A model generated the notes under the pieces. That model had not been told where the DNA came from and did not search any database. It saw nothing but the letters and a program-made list of their open reading frames with translations. A DNA stretch of 64,000 bases from Gemmatimonadaceae bacterium. GTDB lineage: Bacteria > Gemmatimonadota > Gemmatimonadetes > Gemmatimonadales > Gemmatimonadaceae. Each line of letters opens with the position of its first letter. Positions within the stretch are counted from its first letter, which is position 1. A program made the position numbers and the translations under genes. Where the stretch lies: the NCBI GenBank assembly GCA_035533755.1, contig DATLTC010000051.1:1-64000 (forward strand), in the 5' to 3' direction. Below, in pieces: positions 40,623 through 49,611 of the stretch.

Positions 40623-42536
40623 ATGAGTGCAGCGCAGCACGAGAGCGGCGCGGGGGACCACCAGCAGCCGGGCGGAAAGCGCGCCGGCCCGAAGGCGTGG
40701 CTGGTGTGGGTGACGATCATCGCGCTGCTCCTGCTGCCGCAGATCTTCGGACCCGCGTTCGGGCTCAAGCAGATCCCGTACAGCGTGTTCTCGCAGAAGC
40801 TGGATTCGGGACTCGTCCAGAGCGTGCAGGTGGGCGACACGTACATCACCGGCACCCTCAAGCCGCCGGGCGTGGATGGGGAAACGCAGTTCGTCACCAC
40901 GCGCGTGGAACCGGCCATCGCCGACCGTCTGGCGTCCAAGGGCGTGCCGTTCTCGGGCGCGCCGCGCAGCACGATGATCGAAGGGCTGCTGCTGTGGGTG
41001 CTCCCGGCGCTCCTGTTCGTGGGCGTATGGTGGTTCTTCGCGCGGCGCGCGCTGGGGCAGCAGGCAACGGGCGTGTTCGGCGTGGGGAAGAGCCGGGCCC
41101 GCGTCTATGCGGAGAAGGACACCAAGGTCACGTTCGACGACGTGGCGGGCGTGGACGAGGCCAAGGCGGAACTGCTCGAGGTGGTGGCATTCCTGCGCGA
41201 TCCCACCGGCTTCAGCCGATTGGGCGCGCACCTGCCCAAGGGCGTGCTGCTCGTGGGGCCGCCGGGCACCGGCAAGACGCTGCTCGCGCGCGCCGTGGCG
41301 GGCGAGGCGGGCGTGCCCTTCTTCTCGATCAACGGGTCGGAGTTCGTGGAGCTGTTCGTGGGCGTGGGCGCCGCCCGCGTGCGCGATCTGTTCGCGCAGG
41401 CCCGCCAGACAGCGCCGTGCATCATCTTCATCGACGAGGTGGACGCGCTGGGCCGGGCCCGCGGCGCCACGGTGATCAGCGGCGCCAACGACGAGAAGGA
41501 GCAGACGCTCAACCAGCTCCTGGCCGAGATGGACGGGTTCGATCCCAAGAGCGGCGTGGTGCTGCTGGCGGCCACCAACCGTCCCGAGACCCTCGATCCA
41601 GCGCTCCTCCGCGCCGGACGCTTCGACCGCCAGGTGCTGGTGGACCGGCCGGACCGCGTGGGGCGCGTGCAGATCCTCCGCGTGCACGTGCGCAAGGTGC
41701 CCATGGCGCCCGACCTCGACCTGGACCACGTGGCGGCGCTGACGCCGGGATTCACCGGCGCCGACCTGGCCAATCTCGTGAACGAAGCGGCGCTCGCCGC
41801 CACGCGCCGCGGCGCCGACCTCGTGTCCTTCGACGATTTCTCCACGGCCGTGGAGCGCATCGTCGCCGGTCTGGCCAAACGCAGCCGCGTCCTGAGCCCC
41901 CGCGAGCGCGAGATCACGGCGTACCACGAGATGGGCCACGCGCTGGTGGCGCTCGCCACGCCAGGCGCAGACCCGGTGCAGAAGGTCTCGATCATTCCGC
42001 ACGGACTCGGCGCCCTGGGATTCACCCTCCAGCGCCCGTCGGAAGAGCGTTACATCGCCACGCAGGACGAGTTGGAAGGCAAGCTCACGGTGATGCTCGG
42101 CGGGCGTGCCGCCGAACTCACCGTGTTCGGCGAGTTGTCCACCGGCGCCGCCGACGATCTGGTGCGCGCCACCGACCTGGCGCGGGAGATGGTCACCCGG
42201 TTCGGCATGGACGAGACCGTGGGGCACGTGGTGTACGGCCAGTCGTCCAGTCCGTTCCTGCCGCAGCCGTCGTACGCGCCCATCGAGCCGCCGCCGTACA
42301 GCAATCAGACCGCGCGCGAGATCGAGTTGGGCGTGCGCCGCCTGATGCAGGACGGGCTCGGCCGCGCGCTGGCCGTGCTGGCCGCCAACCGCAAGCCATT
42401 GGACGAGGGCGCGCACCTGCTGCTGGAGCACGAGACGCTCACGCGCGATCAACTGCCGGCGCTCGTCACCCCGCCCGCCGCGCCCGTGCCGGCGCCGGCA
42501 TCGCGCGACGCCCGTGAACCGGCGGGCGCCGCATGA
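40623..42536 (+). CDS. ftsH: ATP-dependent zinc metalloprotease FtsH
   Basis: A 637-residue membrane AAA+ protease that degrades misfolded membrane proteins and short-lived regulators. Two helices (about 25-45 and 120-140) flank a small periplasmic domain. AAA module: Walker A GPPGTGKT (212-219), Walker [10 protein letters not shown], second region [20 protein letters not shown], Arg finger. The protease zinc site is HEMGH (His435), a change from the usual HEAGH, with the third ligand Asp in the LSTGAADDL region. Its stop overlaps the next gene by ATGA. Promoter and Shine-Dalgarno are modest (GGAGCGGCC before ATG). Confidence 0.96.
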   Translation: MSAAQHESGAGDHQQPGGKRAGPKAWLVWVTIIALLLLPQIFGPAFGLKQIPYSVFSQKLDSGLVQSVQVGDTYITGTLKPPGVDGETQFVTTRVEPAIADRLASKGVPFSGAPRSTMIEGLLLWVLPALLFVGVWWFFARRALGQQATGVFGVGKSRARVYAEKDTKVTFDDVAGVDEAKAELLEVVAFLRDPTGFSRLGAHLPKGVLLVGPPGTGKTLLARAVAGEAGVPFFSINGSEFVELFVGVGAARVRDLFAQARQTAPCIIFIDEVDALGRARGATVISGANDEKEQTLNQLLAEMDGFDPKSGVVLLAATNRPETLDPALLRAGRFDRQVLVDRPDRVGRVQILRVHVRKVPMAPDLDLDHVAALTPGFTGADLANLVNEAALAATRRGADLVSFDDFSTAVERIVAGLAKRSRVLSPREREITAYHEMGHALVALATPGADPVQKVSIIPHGLGALGFTLQRPSEERYIATQDELEGKLTVMLGGRAAELTVFGELSTGAADDLVRATDLAREMVTRFGMDETVGHVVYGQSSSPFLPQPSYAPIEPPPYSNQTAREIELGVRRLMQDGLGRALAVLAANRKPLDEGAHLLLEHETLTRDQLPALVTPPAAPVPAPASRDAREPAGAA

Positions 42537-43408
42537 CCACGTTCGCCCCTGCCGCGCCGGTGGCCGCGCTGTCCAACGCCGGGATCGCGGACCGCTTCGA
42601 GGAGGTGGCGTCGCTGCTCGAAGCACAGAACGCCAGCCAGTACCGGGTGCAGGCGTGGCGCGGCGGCGCGGCGACCATTCGCCACACCCCGCAACCGGTG
42701 GCCGAGATCCTGGAGGCCGAGGGACTGGACGGGCTGGAGCAGCTTCCCGGCATAGGCCCGGCGTTGGCGCGGGCGGCGCGCGAGTTGGCGGAGACGGGCA
42801 CGCTCACCACGCTCCAGCGGCTACGCGGAGAGAGCGATCCGCTGGCGCTGCTCGCGTCGGTGCCCGGCGTGGGCCCCAACCTCGCGCAGCGCCTGCACGA
42901 CGAACTGGACCTCGATACGCTCGAAGGGCTCGAGATCGCGGCGCACGATGGGCGCCTGGCGCAGGTGAAGGGCTTCGGCCCCAAGCGCGTGGCCGGCATC
43001 CGCGACGCGTTGGGCACGCGACTGCGGTCGCGCCGGCGCGCGGCCGAGCCCGAGCAGTCGGTGCCCACGGTGGACGAACTGCTCGACGTGGATCGCGAAT
43101 ACCGGGAATCGGCGCGGGCCGGCACGTTACCGCGCATCGCGCCTCGGCGGTACAATCCCACCGGGGAGCGGTGGCTGCCCGTGCTGCACACCACCCGCGG
43201 CGACCGGCACTACACGGCGCTGTTCTCCAACACCGCGCTGGCGCACCAGCTCGCGCGCACGCACGACTGGCTGGTGCTGTACTACGACGGCCGGGACGGC
43301 GAGCACCAGTGCACGATCGTCACCGCCCCCAAGGGGCCGCTCAGGGGCCGCCGCGTGGTGCGGGGCCGCGAGCGCGAGTGCATGGCGCACTATCACGTGT
43401 CGGCATAG
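42533..43408 (+). CDS. Helix-hairpin-helix protein resembling the N-terminus of DNA polymerase X
   Basis: A 291-residue cytoplasmic protein. The first 150 residues match the 8-kDa and thumb region of bacterial PolX: ASQYRVQAWRGGAATIRH, then HhH motifs LEQLPGIGPALARAAREL and LASVPGVGPNLAQRL. A third HhH is QVKGFGPKRVAGIRD. The catalytic palm and PHP domains are absent. The C-terminal 100 residues (RYNPTGERWLPVLHTTRGDRHYTALFS) are a distinct domain I cannot name. HhH motifs bind DNA backbone. The ATG overlaps the ftsH stop by four bases, so its level tracks FtsH. A link between protease and DNA protein is inference. Confidence 0.82.
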   Translation: MTTFAPAAPVAALSNAGIADRFEEVASLLEAQNASQYRVQAWRGGAATIRHTPQPVAEILEAEGLDGLEQLPGIGPALARAARELAETGTLTTLQRLRGESDPLALLASVPGVGPNLAQRLHDELDLDTLEGLEIAAHDGRLAQVKGFGPKRVAGIRDALGTRLRSRRRAAEPEQSVPTVDELLDVDREYRESARAGTLPRIAPRRYNPTGERWLPVLHTTRGDRHYTALFSNTALAHQLARTHDWLVLYYDGRDGEHQCTIVTAPKGPLRGRRVVRGRERECMAHYHVSA

Positions 43409-43429
43409 CGGCCGCCACGCGGACCCCGG

Positions 43430-43984
43430 TCAGCGCGCCGGGGAGAAGAGCAGCGAGTCCACCAGAGCGCGGCTCTCCGGCGTGGACCAATCCCGGCCGT
43501 ACTGCGTGCCCACGATCCTGCCCTGCGCCGAGATGAGGAACGTCTCCGGCACGCCGCGCACCTGATACTGCGCCATGATCCTGGACCGGGCGCCGTGCAG
43601 CACGTCGAACGTGAGCCCGTACTGGCGGACGAAGGCGCGGATCGCGTCGTCGGTGCCGGGGTCGTCCACGCTCACGGCCACGATGCGCAACCCGCGCGGT
43701 CCGTCGTCGCGGTAGAGCCGCTCGAAGCTCGGCATCTCCTCGCGGCAGGGCTGGCACCACGTGGCCCACAGGTTGAGAAGCAGCGGATGGCCGGCGAAGT
43801 CGCGCAGGGCGAGCGTGCGCGGACTGCCGCTCAGCGTCGCCGCCCGGAATTCCGGGGCGGCGGATCCCACCGTCACCGGCAGCGGCGGCGCCGCGAGCAT
43901 GGGGCGCAGCAGCAGATACAGGCCGGCAGCCACCGCCGCCGCCCCCAGCACCACGAGCCACCCGAGTCCGCGCCGCCCGCTCAC
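43430..43984 (-). CDS. TlpA/ResA-like membrane-anchored thioredoxin
   Basis: A 184-residue extracytoplasmic disulfide reductase. An N-terminal helix (about 8-30) anchors it. The thioredoxin fold has the active-site Cys77-x-x-Cys80 (WATWCQPCREEM) and the cis-Pro loop VRGVPETFLI. By family it keeps cysteines reduced for cytochrome c maturation or other periplasmic clients. GTG 43984 is chosen because GGGAGA lies about 9 bases upstream and the helix then begins within 10 residues; the frame is open 68 codons further without merit. Stand-alone. Confidence 0.92.
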   Translation of the reverse strand: MSGRRGLGWLVVLGAAAVAAGLYLLLRPMLAAPPLPVTVGSAAPEFRAATLSGSPRTLALRDFAGHPLLLNLWATWCQPCREEMPSFERLYRDDGPRGLRIVAVSVDDPGTDDAIRAFVRQYGLTFDVLHGARSRIMAQYQVRGVPETFLISAQGRIVGTQYGRDWSTPESRALVDSLLFSPAR

Positions 43985-44157
43985 GCGCGCAATTCTCCCA
44001 TGCCCGCAATTAAGCGCGCCGGCGGCGCGATCGGGAGTCGGGGCGACGCGTGTGACGCCCCTCGCGCCGGCGCGGGTTCGTGGTATTGTAGAGACCATGC
44101 CGAGCCACGGACCCATCCGTCCCCGCTCGGCGCCCACGCCGCGCCGGGAACCCCCCC

Positions 44158-44565
44158 ATGATCCTTCGCGACCCCATCGCTCGCGCACTGTGCGCGTTCG
44201 CCCTCGCTGCGGCGGCGATCGCCGCCTGCTCCAACAGCACCAGCCCCGGGAGCTTTCTGTCGCTCACCGGTTCATATGCCCTGCGCGCGGTGAACGAGTC
44301 GCCGCTCCCTTACCCGAACGGCCCCTCGATCATCGTCCGCGGCACGTTGACCATCCAGTCCTCCGCCAACTACTCGTTCACCGAGGTGGACAGCGCGGCC
44401 GGCGGCACCACGCAGCTCACGTCGAGCGGCACGTGGAGCATGCAGAACAACGCGATGTCGCTCCGCGACGCCAACGGCGCGCTGTATCTGGCCGCCGTGT
44501 CGGGAAGCACCGACACGATCCGCGTGCAGATCTCCACCCACGTGAGCATGTACGTGCGGCAGTAA
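44158..44565 (+). CDS. Small lipoprotein of unknown function
   Basis: A 135-residue exported protein with lipobox AIAAC (about Cys24) followed by Ser/Asn/Thr-rich residues. The rest is beta-rich (SLTGSYALRAVNESPLPYPN, GTLTIQSSANYSFTEVDSA), like a lipocalin-type or META-type small barrel. I do not recognise the family. It lies just before an M20 peptidase gene, 48 bases upstream of that start, probably in one transcript. Confidence 0.75.
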   Translation: MILRDPIARALCAFALAAAAIAACSNSTSPGSFLSLTGSYALRAVNESPLPYPNGPSIIVRGTLTIQSSANYSFTEVDSAAGGTTQLTSSGTWSMQNNAMSLRDANGALYLAAVSGSTDTIRVQISTHVSMYVRQ

Positions 44566-44613
44566 GGCGTCGTGTCCCCGCCTGTCCCTCTCTCCCCTCC
44601 GCCCCCACTCCAG

Positions 44614-46050
44614 ATGTCCCACGCTCGCGCTGTCCTCGCCGCCGCACTGCTGGCGCTCCCCGCCCTGCTCCCCGCCCAGGAAACCCCCACCGAGCGCGAT
44701 GCCGCGCGCGACGTGGTGCGCACGCTCGACTCGCTGGAGCACTCGCTGGCCATTCCCGCGTTGACGGCCAGGCTCACCGGCCCCGACGCCGCGCGCGACC
44801 AGGTGGTGGCGCGCGCCGCGGAGTTGATGAACACGGAACTGCTGGCGATGGGCGACGACATCACCAGCCATCCCGAGATCGGCTTCACCGAGACGCGGTC
44901 GGTGAAGATCCTCACCGACTGGCTCACGAGGCACGATTTCGACGTCACGATGGGGGTGGCGGGCCTGCCCACGGCGTTCGTGGCCCGCTACAAGCACAAC
45001 GCGGGCGCCCCCAATCTGGGCGTGATCGTCGAGTACGATGCCCTGCGCGGCACCAAGGGCGCCTTCCACGGCGACCAGCACAGCACCCAGGGCCCGATCG
45101 GACTCGCCGCCGCGGTGGCGATCGCCGAATACCTCACGCGCACGCACACGCCCGGCAGCGTGACCGTGTTCGGGACCCCGGGCGAGGAGATGATGCCGCC
45201 GGTGGCGAAGACGGTGATGTACGACGCGGGGGTGTTCACGGGCATGGATGTCATCGTGCGCAGCCATTCGAGCAGCACCACCAGCCGGCCGGCCGCCGGA
45301 TTCGGCACCTGCTGCATGAACATCAACGGCACCAGGTACACGTTCAGCGGCGCGCCGGCGCACCAGCTCACGGCATGGAACGGCCGCAATGCGCTCACGG
45401 CGGTGATCCACTTCTTCGACAACGTGGACGGCATCCGGAGCAACCTGCGCCCGGAGGCCCGCATCCAGGGAGTGATCACCGAAGGCGGCGCGGCGCCCAA
45501 CGTGGTGCCCGACCGCGCGGCGGCGGACTTCTACATCCGCTACCCCGACGAGGTCTATCTGGCACAGGAGACCGAGATGGTGGACAACGCGGCGCGTGCC
45601 GCGGCGCTCGCCACCGGCACCAAGGTCAAGATCGATCACTACGGCAAGCTCCGCGACGGCATCGGCGTGGGCACGCTCGACGAGCTGGCGTTCGCATACA
45701 TGAAGAAGTACGGCGCCACCAACGTGCAGCCGGAGCCCGGCAAGCCGCAGGGCTTCGAGGAGACGGGCAGCGTCTCGATGGACATTCCCGGCGCGCAGTT
45801 CACCTCGCAGACATCGTTGGCGCCCAACCACACCTACGAGATGCTGGCCGACGCCACGGCGCCGATCGGCCACCACGGCTTCACGGTGGACGCGCAGGCG
45901 ATGAGCGCGCTGCTCTACGACTTTGCCACGCACGCCGAGTACCGGGCCGCGGTGAAGCAGGAGTTCGAGACGATCCGGGGGCTGCACGCCCGGTACCTGC
46001 AGGAACTCGAGCAGGTGTACACGGTGCCCAAGGTGCCCGACCCGCGGTGA
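44614..46050 (+). CDS. Exported M20-family amidohydrolase (AbgB-like)
   Basis: A 478-residue zinc hydrolase. A signal peptide (1-22, cleavage LLPAQ) directs export. Metal-site features: HPEIGFTE, VEYDALRG, HGDQHSTQGPIGLAA, GTPGEEMMPP, RSHSSS and NHTYEM near the end; an M20 dimerisation domain (about 215-330). The motifs fit the AbgB/aminobenzoyl-glutamate and imidazole amidohydrolase group. The usual CGHN loop is altered to HGDQH. ATG 44614 begins a normal signal peptide; an earlier in-frame GTG (44572) would add a Pro-rich lead. The substrate is an amide of unknown kind. Confidence 0.88.
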   Translation: MSHARAVLAAALLALPALLPAQETPTERDAARDVVRTLDSLEHSLAIPALTARLTGPDAARDQVVARAAELMNTELLAMGDDITSHPEIGFTETRSVKILTDWLTRHDFDVTMGVAGLPTAFVARYKHNAGAPNLGVIVEYDALRGTKGAFHGDQHSTQGPIGLAAAVAIAEYLTRTHTPGSVTVFGTPGEEMMPPVAKTVMYDAGVFTGMDVIVRSHSSSTTSRPAAGFGTCCMNINGTRYTFSGAPAHQLTAWNGRNALTAVIHFFDNVDGIRSNLRPEARIQGVITEGGAAPNVVPDRAAADFYIRYPDEVYLAQETEMVDNAARAAALATGTKVKIDHYGKLRDGIGVGTLDELAFAYMKKYGATNVQPEPGKPQGFEETGSVSMDIPGAQFTSQTSLAPNHTYEMLADATAPIGHHGFTVDAQAMSALLYDFATHAEYRAAVKQEFETIRGLHARYLQELEQVYTVPKVPDPR

Positions 46051-46072
46051 CCGCGGCCACGGGAACCTTCCC

Positions 46073-46102
46073 GCGTCCGGTGTATTGATAGAACACGGAC
46101 GC
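46073..46102. promoter_or_regulatory. Inverted repeat before msrA
   Basis: GCGTCCGGTGT (46073-46083) and ACACGGACGC (46093-46102) pair with one bulged base. It could end the M20 peptidase transcript or act as an operator for msrA, whose start is 36 bases on. Confidence 0.4.
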
Positions 46103-46137
46103 GGGGCCATCTCGCCCCGCCGCATCGGTGAGGCTCC

Positions 46138-46827
46138 ATGACTCGCGTCGTGTCCCGCGGACTTCTCCTCATCGGAGTGGCCATTCCCATGTTCAGCGCC
46201 CTGTCGTGCAGCGCGGCCAGCGCCGCCGTCACCATTCCCGATCCGGCGGTGGACGCGCCGCTGGCCCACGCCGAGGGCCAGGAGACCGCCGTGTTCGCGG
46301 GCGGTTGCTTCTGGGGCATCCAGGCGGTGTTCGAGCACGTGAACGGCGTGCTCCGCGCCACGTCGGGCTACTCGGGCGGGCACGTGGTGAACCCCGACTA
46401 CGATCAGGTGAGCAGCGGGACCACCGGCCACGCCGAATCGGTGGAGGTGGTGTTCGATCCGTCGCGGATCACCTACGGTACGCTGCTCAAGGTGTTCTTT
46501 GCCGTGGCCCACGACCCCACCGAGCTCGACCGCCAGGGACCGGACGAGGGCACGCAGTACCGGTCGGCGCTCTTCACCACGAGCGCCGAGCAGGACCGGA
46601 TTGCCCGCGCGTACATCGCGCAACTCGACGCGGCGCACGTGTACGCGCGGCCAATCGTGACGCAGGTGACGCCCTTCTCGGCGTTCTACCCTGCCGAAGC
46701 GTACCACCAGGACTTCGCGCGCAAGCATCCGGACAACGCGTACATCGCGATCAACGACGCCCCCAAGGTGGCCAACCTGAAGAAGGAGCTGCCGGCGCTG
46801 TACACCAGCGATCCGGCGCGTCCGTAG
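46138..46827 (+). CDS. msrA: Exported peptide methionine-S-sulfoxide reductase
   Basis: A 229-residue MsrA. An N-terminal signal (about 1-30) sends it outside the cytoplasm. The active site is GGCFWGIQAVF with Cys57; GYSGGHVVNPDYDQVSSGTTGHAE replaces the usual GYAGG, and the acidic/aromatic site residues follow (EGTQYRSALF, EAYHQDF). The only other Cys is Cys24 in the signal region, so the C-terminal resolving cysteines are missing and it is a one-Cys type needing an external reductant; the TlpA-like protein at 43430 is a possible donor (inference). Repairs oxidised methionine in periplasmic proteins. Confidence 0.94.
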   Translation: MTRVVSRGLLLIGVAIPMFSALSCSAASAAVTIPDPAVDAPLAHAEGQETAVFAGGCFWGIQAVFEHVNGVLRATSGYSGGHVVNPDYDQVSSGTTGHAESVEVVFDPSRITYGTLLKVFFAVAHDPTELDRQGPDEGTQYRSALFTTSAEQDRIARAYIAQLDAAHVYARPIVTQVTPFSAFYPAEAYHQDFARKHPDNAYIAINDAPKVANLKKELPALYTSDPARP

Positions 46828-46834
46828 CGCCGCG

Positions 46835-46903
46835 CTACTGCGCGGCCGCCGGGGCGGGCGTGAGGAGCGCGAGCGCCGACAGGGCCACGGCGCGGAGCGA
46901 CAT
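46835..46903 (-). CDS. 22-residue signal-peptide-only ORF
   Basis: ATG 46903 to TAG 46835, minus strand. It encodes MSLRAVALSALALLTPAPAA then AQ: a basic start, a Leu/Ala core and an AxA-Q cleavage-like end, then stop at once. It lies 10 bases beyond the stop of the translocase-like gene. It may be the truncated remnant of a secreted protein gene or a tiny peptide; nothing more is visible. Confidence 0.35.
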   Translation of the reverse strand: MSLRAVALSALALLTPAPAAAQ

Positions 46904-46912
46904 TCGCAGGGG

Positions 46913-48292
46913 TCAACTCACCTCAGGTTGGGGAAACACCGGCACCGTCGGCGGGACATCGCCTGCCAACTCGGCCTGCTTGCGGCCCAGCCACAAGCCG
47001 AGCATCAGCCACACGGCGGCCATCGGCACCGCCGCGAAGGCGATGCCCGTGAGACCCAGGCCCAGCGCCGCCAGCCCGGCATACGTCCACGCCGCGATCT
47101 GATCGCCGCCGCGATACACGAACGTCTCGATGAAGCTCTTGGCCTTGTACTTGTCCTCGCGCGGCACCACGGTGAACAGCACTTCCATGGCCGGATTGGT
47201 GAGCGCGAAGTTGCTCGCCCGCCGCAGCACGATGAACAGCGCCAGCGCGGTGAACACGGGCATCACGCCCAGCGCGCCGAAGCCGAGCATCGTCAGCACC
47301 GGCAGGAACGCGAGCGTGGCCGTAAGCCCGATCCACCGGATCACGCGACCGGTGAAGAACATCTGGATGAGCACGGTGAGCGTCTGCCCCACGAGCTCGA
47401 TCTGCGCCAGCACCGCCGTGCGGGCCGCGCTCCCGTGGTAGAACCGGCCCACGATGTCGGACTGCTCGAAGTACAGGAACGTGGACCCCACGGTGTAGAG
47501 AATCAGGAAGACCGCGATGCCGGCCAGATAGGGCGACTTCATCACGCTGGTGAAGCCGGCCCACACGCTGCCGCCGATCGGCGCGCGGTCGATCTGCTCG
47601 GTGCCCACCGCCGTCGCCCCGCCGTCGCGCCGCACGGGAAAGAGGATCACCATCAGCACGGCCAGCTCGAGCAGCGCCGCCGAGACGAGCAGCAGGTTCA
47701 CCACGCCGATCTGCCGCGCCAGCAGCGCCGTCACCCCCGAGCCGGCGATGGCCCCGAGCGTGCCGCCCACGCCGATGAATCCGAACAGCCGCTTGCCTTG
47801 CCCGCTCCGGTAGATGTCGGCCATGAAGCACCAGAACACCGACACCACGAACAGATTGAACACGCTGGTCCAGATGAAGAACGCGCGTCCCGTCCACACG
47901 TTGGCTAGCGATCCGTCGGCCGGCGCCAGGCGCATGAGCGCGTAGAACGCCAGCAGGTTGGCAATGAAGAAGTGATACGTGATGGGGATGAACCGGCGCA
48001 CCGGGAACCGCACCACCAGCGCCGAGAACATCGGCTGGCACACGAGCATCGCGGTGAGCGTGCCGGCAAACAGCCACGGGAGCTGCGACACCCCCGACGC
48101 CGCGGCCACCGCGTCGCGGATGGGCCGGAGAATGAAGTACCCGCTGAGGACGAAGAAGAAGTACGCGAACGCCATGAGCATCGGGCGCACCTCGTCCGGG
48201 CGCACATCCACCATGTGGGCGAGCCACGCATGGACGCGCCCGCCGATCGGCGCGTCGCCGGCGCCGCCCGCCGCTCCGCGCATCGCGCTCAC
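46913..48292 (-). CDS. ATP/ADP-translocase-like (NTP/NDP exchange family) carrier
   Basis: A 459-residue membrane carrier with about 12 helices. It carries the family-like motif GYFILRPIRDAVAAASGV after the first helix and FWCFMADIYRSGQGKRLFG later. These fit the MFS-related Tlc/NttA nucleotide translocase superfamily, whose classical members import ATP in intracellular bacteria; free-living homologs exist with unknown cargo. The start GTG 48292 overlaps the stop of the Tat-exported epimerase by four bases (GTGA), so translation is coupled. The gene ends near the signal-peptide mini-ORF. Confidence 0.8.
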   Translation of the reverse strand: MSAMRGAAGGAGDAPIGGRVHAWLAHMVDVRPDEVRPMLMAFAYFFFVLSGYFILRPIRDAVAAASGVSQLPWLFAGTLTAMLVCQPMFSALVVRFPVRRFIPITYHFFIANLLAFYALMRLAPADGSLANVWTGRAFFIWTSVFNLFVVSVFWCFMADIYRSGQGKRLFGFIGVGGTLGAIAGSGVTALLARQIGVVNLLLVSAALLELAVLMVILFPVRRDGGATAVGTEQIDRAPIGGSVWAGFTSVMKSPYLAGIAVFLILYTVGSTFLYFEQSDIVGRFYHGSAARTAVLAQIELVGQTLTVLIQMFFTGRVIRWIGLTATLAFLPVLTMLGFGALGVMPVFTALALFIVLRRASNFALTNPAMEVLFTVVPREDKYKAKSFIETFVYRGGDQIAAWTYAGLAALGLGLTGIAFAAVPMAAVWLMLGLWLGRKQAELAGDVPPTVPVFPQPEVS

Positions 48293-49482
48293 CGGCCCGC
48301 CGCCTGCTTGGCCTTCCAGGCGGCGAGCACCTGGGCTTCACGCGCCGCCGGGATGCCCGCGATCTTCCCGTCGGCCAGCGCCTGCTGCTGCGCCGCGGGG
48401 CGCGTGCGGTTCCAGTCGAGCGTGTCCTTGGCCGTCACCGCGAGCGGACGGAAGGTGAGGCCGGCGGCGATGGCCCGGGCGTTGTTGCGCGCCATGAACC
48501 CGGCGTCGCGTCCGGGCCACGGCACCCACACCGGCATGTCGCGCCACGCCGAGATCTTCTGCTCGCGCAGGAAGTCGGCCGGCACCCACGTGAACTGCGC
48601 GCCCGCCGTGGTCACCGCCTTCATGCCGTACAGCATCTCGGCCATCGTCAGCGGCGCGATCGGCCCCATGCCGTTGTAGATGCCGAGCGTGCGATTCTCA
48701 GCCATGCGCACGGTCCATTCGGCGAGGTCGCGGGCGTCGATGAATTGCACCGGCTCCTCGGGCACGCCCGGCGCCAGCACCTCGCCGCCGCGATCGATGC
48801 GCGCCGGCCAGTAGGTGAAGCGGTCCGACGGATCGAGCGGTCCCACGATCAGGCCCGGACGGATGATCGTGAACATCCCGGCGTAGTCCTTCTGCACCAG
48901 GCCCTCGCAATACGTCTTCAGCGCGCCGTAGTAGTTGCGCGCCTGCGACGCCGGCACGGCGAACGGATCGATGCCGGCCGGTAGCGGCGTGAGGCCGTCG
49001 GATTCGTCGGCGCCCGGATGGCTGTTGTCGGGATACACCGAGAGGGTGGAGATGAAGATGTAGTGCTTGGTGTGGCCCATCATGTACCGGGCCACGTTCC
49101 GCACCCAGATCGGCGATGTCGTGGGATTGTCGATCACGACATCGAACTCCTTGCCCTCGAGCGCGCGCGTGTCGTCGTTCAGATCGCCGATCAATTCCGT
49201 GACGCGGCCCTTGAAGAAGTCGGGGCGCGTCTTGTTGCGGTTGAACAGCGTCACCTGGTGCCCGCGGGCCAGCGCGTAGTTCACCTGCTCGGGACCGGTG
49301 AACCCCGTGCCGCCGATGATCAGGATGTTCAGCGGGGTGGCCGCGCGGCCCACGGGCGGCACGGTCGCGCGCGGGGTGGGCGTCGGCGTGGCGGCGAACC
49401 CGAGATCGGGGAGGGCGCCCATTCCGATCGCGCCGCCTGCGGCCGCGGTCAGTTTGAGAAAGGTGCGGCGGGATGGGGACAT
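48289..49482 (-). CDS. Tat-exported NAD-dependent epimerase/dehydratase-like protein
   Basis: A 397-residue short-chain reductase/epimerase with a twin-arginine signal (SPSRRTFLKLTAAAGG, residues 2-17) cleaved near FAA. Rossmann motif ILIIGGTGFTGPEQ (about 53-66). The usual YxxxK is represented by YYGALKTYCE, and HYIFISTLSVYP carries the Ser. Tat export implies it folds with its nucleotide cofactor in the cytoplasm. ATG 49482 was chosen since the Tat motif starts at residue 4. It is first of a two-gene operon with the translocase-like carrier. The substrate is unknown. Confidence 0.88.
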   Translation of the reverse strand: MSPSRRTFLKLTAAAGGAIGMGALPDLGFAATPTPTPRATVPPVGRAATPLNILIIGGTGFTGPEQVNYALARGHQVTLFNRNKTRPDFFKGRVTELIGDLNDDTRALEGKEFDVVIDNPTTSPIWVRNVARYMMGHTKHYIFISTLSVYPDNSHPGADESDGLTPLPAGIDPFAVPASQARNYYGALKTYCEGLVQKDYAGMFTIIRPGLIVGPLDPSDRFTYWPARIDRGGEVLAPGVPEEPVQFIDARDLAEWTVRMAENRTLGIYNGMGPIAPLTMAEMLYGMKAVTTAGAQFTWVPADFLREQKISAWRDMPVWVPWPGRDAGFMARNNARAIAAGLTFRPLAVTAKDTLDWNRTRPAAQQQALADGKIAGIPAAREAQVLAAWKAKQAAGR

Positions 49483-49611
49483 GGCGCGGACCTCGAAGCG
49501 GGGAATTCGGCGGGGGGAAGGGCCGCGCAAAGATGTGGCGCAACCCCCGCCGCCGACAGGGGCCGGCGTGCATGACCGCGGCGGCGCGCGCCCGCCGCCA
49601 ACTGACCGCCG

